Positions 11,441-64,000 of a stretch of DNA of 64,000 nucleotides are shown here, piece by piece. Numbering within the stretch: the stretch's first letter is position 1; every line of letters begins with the position of its first letter. A model generated the notes under the pieces. It did no database searches, was not told the origin of the DNA, and saw nothing but the letters and a program-made list of their open reading frames with translations. The DNA comes from Mantis religiosa. Its lineage: Eukaryota; Arthropoda; Insecta; Mantodea; Mantidae. The DNA lies in NCBI GenBank assembly GCA_030765055.1, contig CM060951.1, forward strand, positions 48,980,291 to 49,044,290. The letters are read 5' to 3'. The position numbers and the translations under genes are program-made.

Positions 11441-11654
11441 TATTAAATTTAAGATGAGTCGTATTTTTTACACATCTGCTTCACTTTCGTACCTATTTTG
11501 AGGACATGTTTCGCAAATCATCGTTTGCATCTACGGCTCTTATGCGAGTCGTATAATAGGTACGAAAGTGAAGCAGATGTGTAAAAAATACGACTCATCT
11601 AAAATTTAATAATTTTTCGCTTCACTGTGGTGTTCCAATACAGTTAAATCTCGA
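11441..11654. mobile_element. Miniature PLE (214 bp) with 13-bp TSD
   Basis: Only the P1 terminal sequence is present, as two inverted arms (about 11445-11502 and 11550-11607). Between them is a hammerhead-like segment, and the right end carries the unique P1 tail (cagttaaatctcga). It is flanked by tatgtttaatcat at 11428-11440 and 11655-11667. It has no coding sequence. Confidence 0.88.
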
Positions 11655-11817
11655 TATGTTTAATCATGTTTTGATTGAAGAACCAAAAGAGTGAAAGTGT
11701 TAGAAAAGCTAGTTTTGCAACTTAGTACATACTATCATGCTTGTATAATTATTTCATATCTTGTTGGTTTGCTGAATGCGACATATCCTTGTTGCAGTTA
11801 CTGAGGTGCTATGCATA

Positions 11818-60417
<48,600 letters not shown>

Positions 60418-60635
60418 GTAAAGCTTTTCATGCAAGCATGCTTTATACAAGTCTTTTGTGATTTATACAATAAGAAGTGGTCCTGTAGAGAGAATTAATA
60501 TTAATTTCTATTATTTACCTTTAGTTGTGAATTATTATAGAACTAATATAACAAAATACCTTAATACATAATAAACTGTCTGGAAACATAACAACTATAA
60601 ACAATATTAAACTTTTTAAATGAAACCTCAAGTCC
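60418..60635. other. Start of intron 9, nothing recognised
   Basis: Follows the donor of exon 9. Confidence 0.5.
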
Positions 60636-60643
60636 TCCTATTA

Positions 60644-62156
60644 CAATTCCTTTCTTGGAAGTGTTGAAAACAGTGTTATAATAAATTAAATTCAAAGGGA
60701 GTTGATTAATGACACTAAACCACACTTACTTTTAAATTTTTCCGGAACATGTTTCAGAGACTTTGCCTCCATTCTCAACCGGCCATAGACTGGTTCTCAT
60801 TGGTGTAGTTGATGACATTTTGTCATCGGTCTCCTCTGGTGGCGGTTCAAGGAACTTGCTGAACATATCTTTCTGGGGGATGTCGAAATTGAATACTTTG
60901 TTCCTATTTGTTCCCATGTGGATAGTTCTTGTTTTCCTGATGTATGTTTTAGTGCATAGAACAAAATTTCTTCCAGTTTCAAACAAAATATTTCCACCAA
61001 ACTTCAGGTTTGGTAATGGGCAACCCGCAATCACACTTCCTGGCCGATCTGTACATGAGTGCATTAGAAATAAGGATCACCAAAGATTTTCCTTGGATGT
61101 TCAAACTCTGGCAACGATATGTAGATGACATCTTTGCAATAGTACCAAAAAAACACATCAGTGATGCACTAATACTTTTAAATATCCAAGAAAAAAGCAT
61201 CAAGTTCACTGTAGAAATAGAAAAAGACGAGTATTTACCATTTTTAGATCTAAAAATAATGAGAAATAAAAACAGACTAAACTTTGGTGTTTACAGAAAA
61301 CCAACACAGACAGACAACTACATAAAAGCTAATGGCTACAACCCAAGATCCCACAAACAGGCAATCTTAAATAGTTTAGCACACTGACTGGTCAACATCC
61401 CTCTCACAGCAGAGGGAAATAGCACAAAAAAATGACTTTCCCAAATCATTAGTAGACTAAACAGTGAACTTAGCAAAAAAGAAGAAGCTAATAAAGGAAA
61501 CCACAACCCTCTCAGCTACAGAAACTAATATGATTTTCAAAAAATTCACTTACAATCCATCGGCCTTTGATAAATTAAAAAAAGTCTTCAAAAAACAAAA
61601 CATCAACTAGCACCAGTCAACCATTTCTCCTTAAAAAACCTAATTTGCTCAAACATCAAAGATGCCATTCCATCTAACAAAAAATCTGGTATATATCAAA
61701 TTGAATGCAGTGACTGTAGTCAAATTTATATTGGAAAAACCAAAAGAAATTTAGAAACAAGAGCAAAGGAACACTTTAGGAACATAAAATATAAACAATT
61801 AAAAAATCAGCAGTTGCCACACATTTTTGGGAAAAAAACACAACATAAATCCAGTACCAAAACTACTAAAACATACATCAGGAAAACAAGAACTATCCAC
61901 ATGGAAACAAATCTTCATTTCAAAAAATTGGAACAAAGTATTCAATTTCGACATCCCCCAGAAAGATTTGTTCAGCAAGTTCCTTGAACCGCCACCAAAG
62001 GAGACCTATGACAAAATATCGTCAACTACACCAATGAGAACTAGTCGATGGCTGGTTGAGGATGGAGGCAAAGTCTCTGAAACATGTTCCAGAAAAAATT
62101 AAAAGTAAGTGTTGTTTAGGGTCATTAATCGACTCCCTTTAATCCCTTTAATCCCT
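60644..62156 (+). mobile_element. PLE (P2), fold-back copy with RT end and GIY-YIG, 8-bp TSD
   Basis: The left part (60644-60960) is an inverted P2 end. From about 60990 the plus strand gives GLVMGNPQSHFLADLYMS, RYVDDIFAIVP (catalytic box) and YLPFLDLKIMRNKNRLNFGV up to a stop at 61387. A decayed linker follows, then SGIYQIECSDC, IYIGKTKRNLETRAKEHFRN and the P2 tail. Flanked by tcctatta at 60636-60643 and 62157-62164. The hammerhead first box is TTGAGGA, so cleavage is doubtful. Confidence 0.9.
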
Positions 62157-62164
62157 TCCTATTA

Positions 62165-62394
62165 GCTCATAGCTTTTACTTAGCTAATGGATATTTGCAT
62201 ATTGAACACTAGAACTCCAATAGCAGTCATTTTCATCATTCTTGATATTTAAATAAGTTTAGCTCTGCCAGGTTTATAAAATGAAGCTTGGTCTTTCATA
62301 ACTTTTCCTGATATAACCTGTAGTTTTATGTAGCATAATAATTTTTTGGCATGTCATCATGTACATGGATGTATTTTTATGTTTGACCATGAAC
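62165..62394. other. Nothing recognised
   Basis: Intronic or flanking sequence. Confidence 0.4.
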
Positions 62395-63150
62395 CCCACA
62401 GACGGTCATTTTTGACCGTTACAATTTTATTAGGCTTTCGCTCACATTTTTGTTGGATTTATTATTGTCACTAATCTGCTTTTCAACCATTTTCAATCTT
62501 CATGCCAGCTGTTCATTATGTGGTGGGTGTTAGGCTTTTGCTCGCATTATCATTGGATTTCTCAAGAGGAAATAAATATGGGATAAGAACTGGGATAATA
62601 AAGGGACTTACGTAGTAACAATAAAAATGCTTACGTTGAAAAGAGAGAAAAGATTATGGGAGGTGGGGAAATTTGCTGACAAAGTCAAAGAGAAATGGTT
62701 GAGAAGAGCAAGGAAATAAGAGGTAAGGAAATGGAAGACACAATCAGAACATTAGGTCAAGGTCGTATAAGGTCTAGGATAGAGGTTAACGGCCAGGGAG
62801 CCAACACCACTATCAGCCCGTAATATAAGCAGAGGACAAATTTGTACCTAGATTAGAATTGTAAAACTTGTAATTGAGATTGTAAGATATGGAAGTACAA
62901 GTAAATATTAGTATTAAAAAATTATTAGTGGTGTACATTGTGAATCTATGCCTGCAAGATGTCTCATGGGTTGAAACCAGATAAAGTCCTAGCTATATTT
63001 CATGAAATACCAAACAATGTATCAGAAGATTATCTTTTTGAAGAATGTGATAGTGGTGAAGATGATAATCAACCTCCAGCTGATTCAGAATAATCGGAAA
63101 GTGAGTCGTTCAATGAAGATGATCTGAATAGTAAGTTTTATTCTGTTTGC
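62395..63150 (+). mobile_element. Possible piggyBac-like 5' fragment
   Basis: The left end has a terminal-repeat-like start (ccccacagacggtcattttt followed by gaccgt, a short palindrome). At 62953 a short frame begins MSHGLKPDKVLAIFHEIPNN and turns acidic (ECDSGEDD), as many piggyBac-type transposases do at their N-terminus. A stop follows after about 45 residues. No TTAA duplication is visible. The catalytic part is absent. Confidence 0.35.
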
Positions 63151-63241
63151 TTTAGATATTAAATAACTTGAAACTATAAACCTAATAGGTGCAGTTATGT
63201 AGTTGTTTTGTTTCCTTTTTTTGTACACAATATAAATATAT

Positions 63242-63732
63242 TGTGACTTTGTGTGTTCATGAAATTAAAAAGTCCAATTGCTCAAACTCAAAATGTTCTT
63301 TATTTCCACCAAATTACAGGTGGAACACTTGCCGATTACACAGAATTATGTAGCGCACACAATTACAATTCACCAGTTCGTCTGTCACAGGTCCACTCTA
63401 TTCTCACAATTACGTACAACTCCTCTGATACACATACACAGTCTTCCAGTCCGTTCACAAGCACAGCGCTCCTCACAGCTGCTCGCCAAGAACTGAACTG
63501 ACTCGCCCACTGCAGACCTTATATAGGGAAGATCACTGTTTCTGGAAGTCTCACGGTTCAGTGAATCGTCGTGACTGTTCCAGACGCAAGGGGCAGGATA
63601 AAGAGATGGCTAGTGATGTTTTTCCAAGCATCCCCTCGTTAGCGCTACAAGATAAATGGGTAGGCGTGGCCTAAATGCCGCCTGTCGCCCACCCTGCTGC
63701 TACCTGGCCCTGCTTCCGATAATTAGCTGACA
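63242..63732 (-). repeat. Gypsy 3' LTR
   Basis: 491 bp; terminal sequences match the solo LTR at 19932-20389. Confidence 0.85.
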
Positions 63733-64000
63733 CTGCTCCCTCCTCAAAGCTGGTCGTCCCAAACAGCACCATCGTAACGGGCCAGGCGATCCAGGTGTAC
63801 CACCAACATCTTCCCTCGGGGAACCTTCTGGATGCGGTAGACCACGTCGTTAATCCTCTTCACGGTCCTTGCCATGGGTGCTGAAGCTTGGGGCAGCGTC
63901 CCTTGGTCCGGGTAGGGCGGCACAACCAGACCAGGTCACCTTGCTGGAACCCATGGCTGTTGGCTTGCCTGTCGTATCAGGTCTTCATGCGGTCACTCGC
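63242..64000 (-). mobile_element. Gypsy LTR retrotransposon, minus strand, cut by the window edge
   Basis: Minus strand: 3' LTR at 63242-63732 (TGTCAGC...TCACA, AATAAA signal), purine tract gaggagggagcag before it, then the end of integrase (FQQGDLVW near 63945 and ERMKTRYDRQ-like at the edge). It is of the gypsy-2 family and looks less decayed than the copy at 30777-33005. atat precedes the LTR at 63238-63241. Confidence 0.85.

Noticed and set aside
11776..11817. Upstream ATG of coding exon 1 as the gene start
   Set aside because: It lies before a good splice acceptor at 11797; I prefer ATG 11818. A transcript without that splice would reverse this.
62953..63095. A further exon of the zinc-finger gene
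   Set aside because: The frame starts with its own Met, ends in a stop and has no acceptor in phase; a piggyBac-like N-terminus fits better.

Overview
This is a eukaryotic, almost certainly arthropod (probably insect), nuclear genome window. It is AT-rich and carries one split gene whose kilobase-sized introns are packed with decayed mobile elements. Evidence for an arthropod: mariner, Tc1-like, P-element-like and gypsy relics of insect type, abundant Penelope-like elements (PLEs), several tRNA-derived SINE families, and GT-AG introns up to about 15.7 kb. I cannot name the species.

Host gene. Nine plus-strand exons between 11798 and 60417 join in frame into 681 codons of a C2H2 zinc-finger protein: an acidic N-terminus, nine fingers at residues about 307-575, then an Asn-rich acidic tail. 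The gene runs off the right edge. Every junction has AG/GT signals and all but one are phase 0. Each intron except one (95 bp) holds transposons.

Layout. 1-3100: folded-back PLE copies. 3100-8600: SINE1 composites and a minus-strand PLE broken by a mariner, a SINE4 and a SINE1 fold-back. 8600-11800: a LINE 3' half and a 214-bp mini-PLE. 11800-17560: exons 1-3, with a gypsy remnant and three PLE pieces. 17675-18530: a giant (TTA)n tract. 18830-24900: SINE1/SINE2 composites, a solo LTR, a LINE tail and an internally deleted DDE transposon. 24995-34006: exons 4-6, with a hammerhead palindrome, P-element-like relic, gypsy element and SINEs. 34500-38215: an inverted-repeat PLE unit and the most complete PLE. 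38700-49113: tandem DDE-transposase relics invaded by a LINE and by a 5.5-kb gypsy element, itself hit twice by PLEs, then an ORF1-only LINE-derived insertion. 49683-57021: exons 7-8 with nested mariner/Tc1 elements and a second complete-length mariner. 57200-64000: exon 9, five PLE insertions, a possible piggyBac relic and the end of another gypsy element.

Most notable themes. (1) Many PLE termini contain hammerhead-ribozyme cores (CUGANGA, helix II, GAAA, palindromic helix III, cleavage triplet), several apparently canonical. (2) At least nine PLE insertions have both target-site duplications (8-16 bp) readable by eye, including minimal 53-bp and 214-bp units. (3) An abundant tRNA-related SINE without a poly-A tail occurs as tandem or fold-back composites, each flanked by one TSD, the same architecture as the PLEs. 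None of the mobile elements looks intact; all are annotated as relics.
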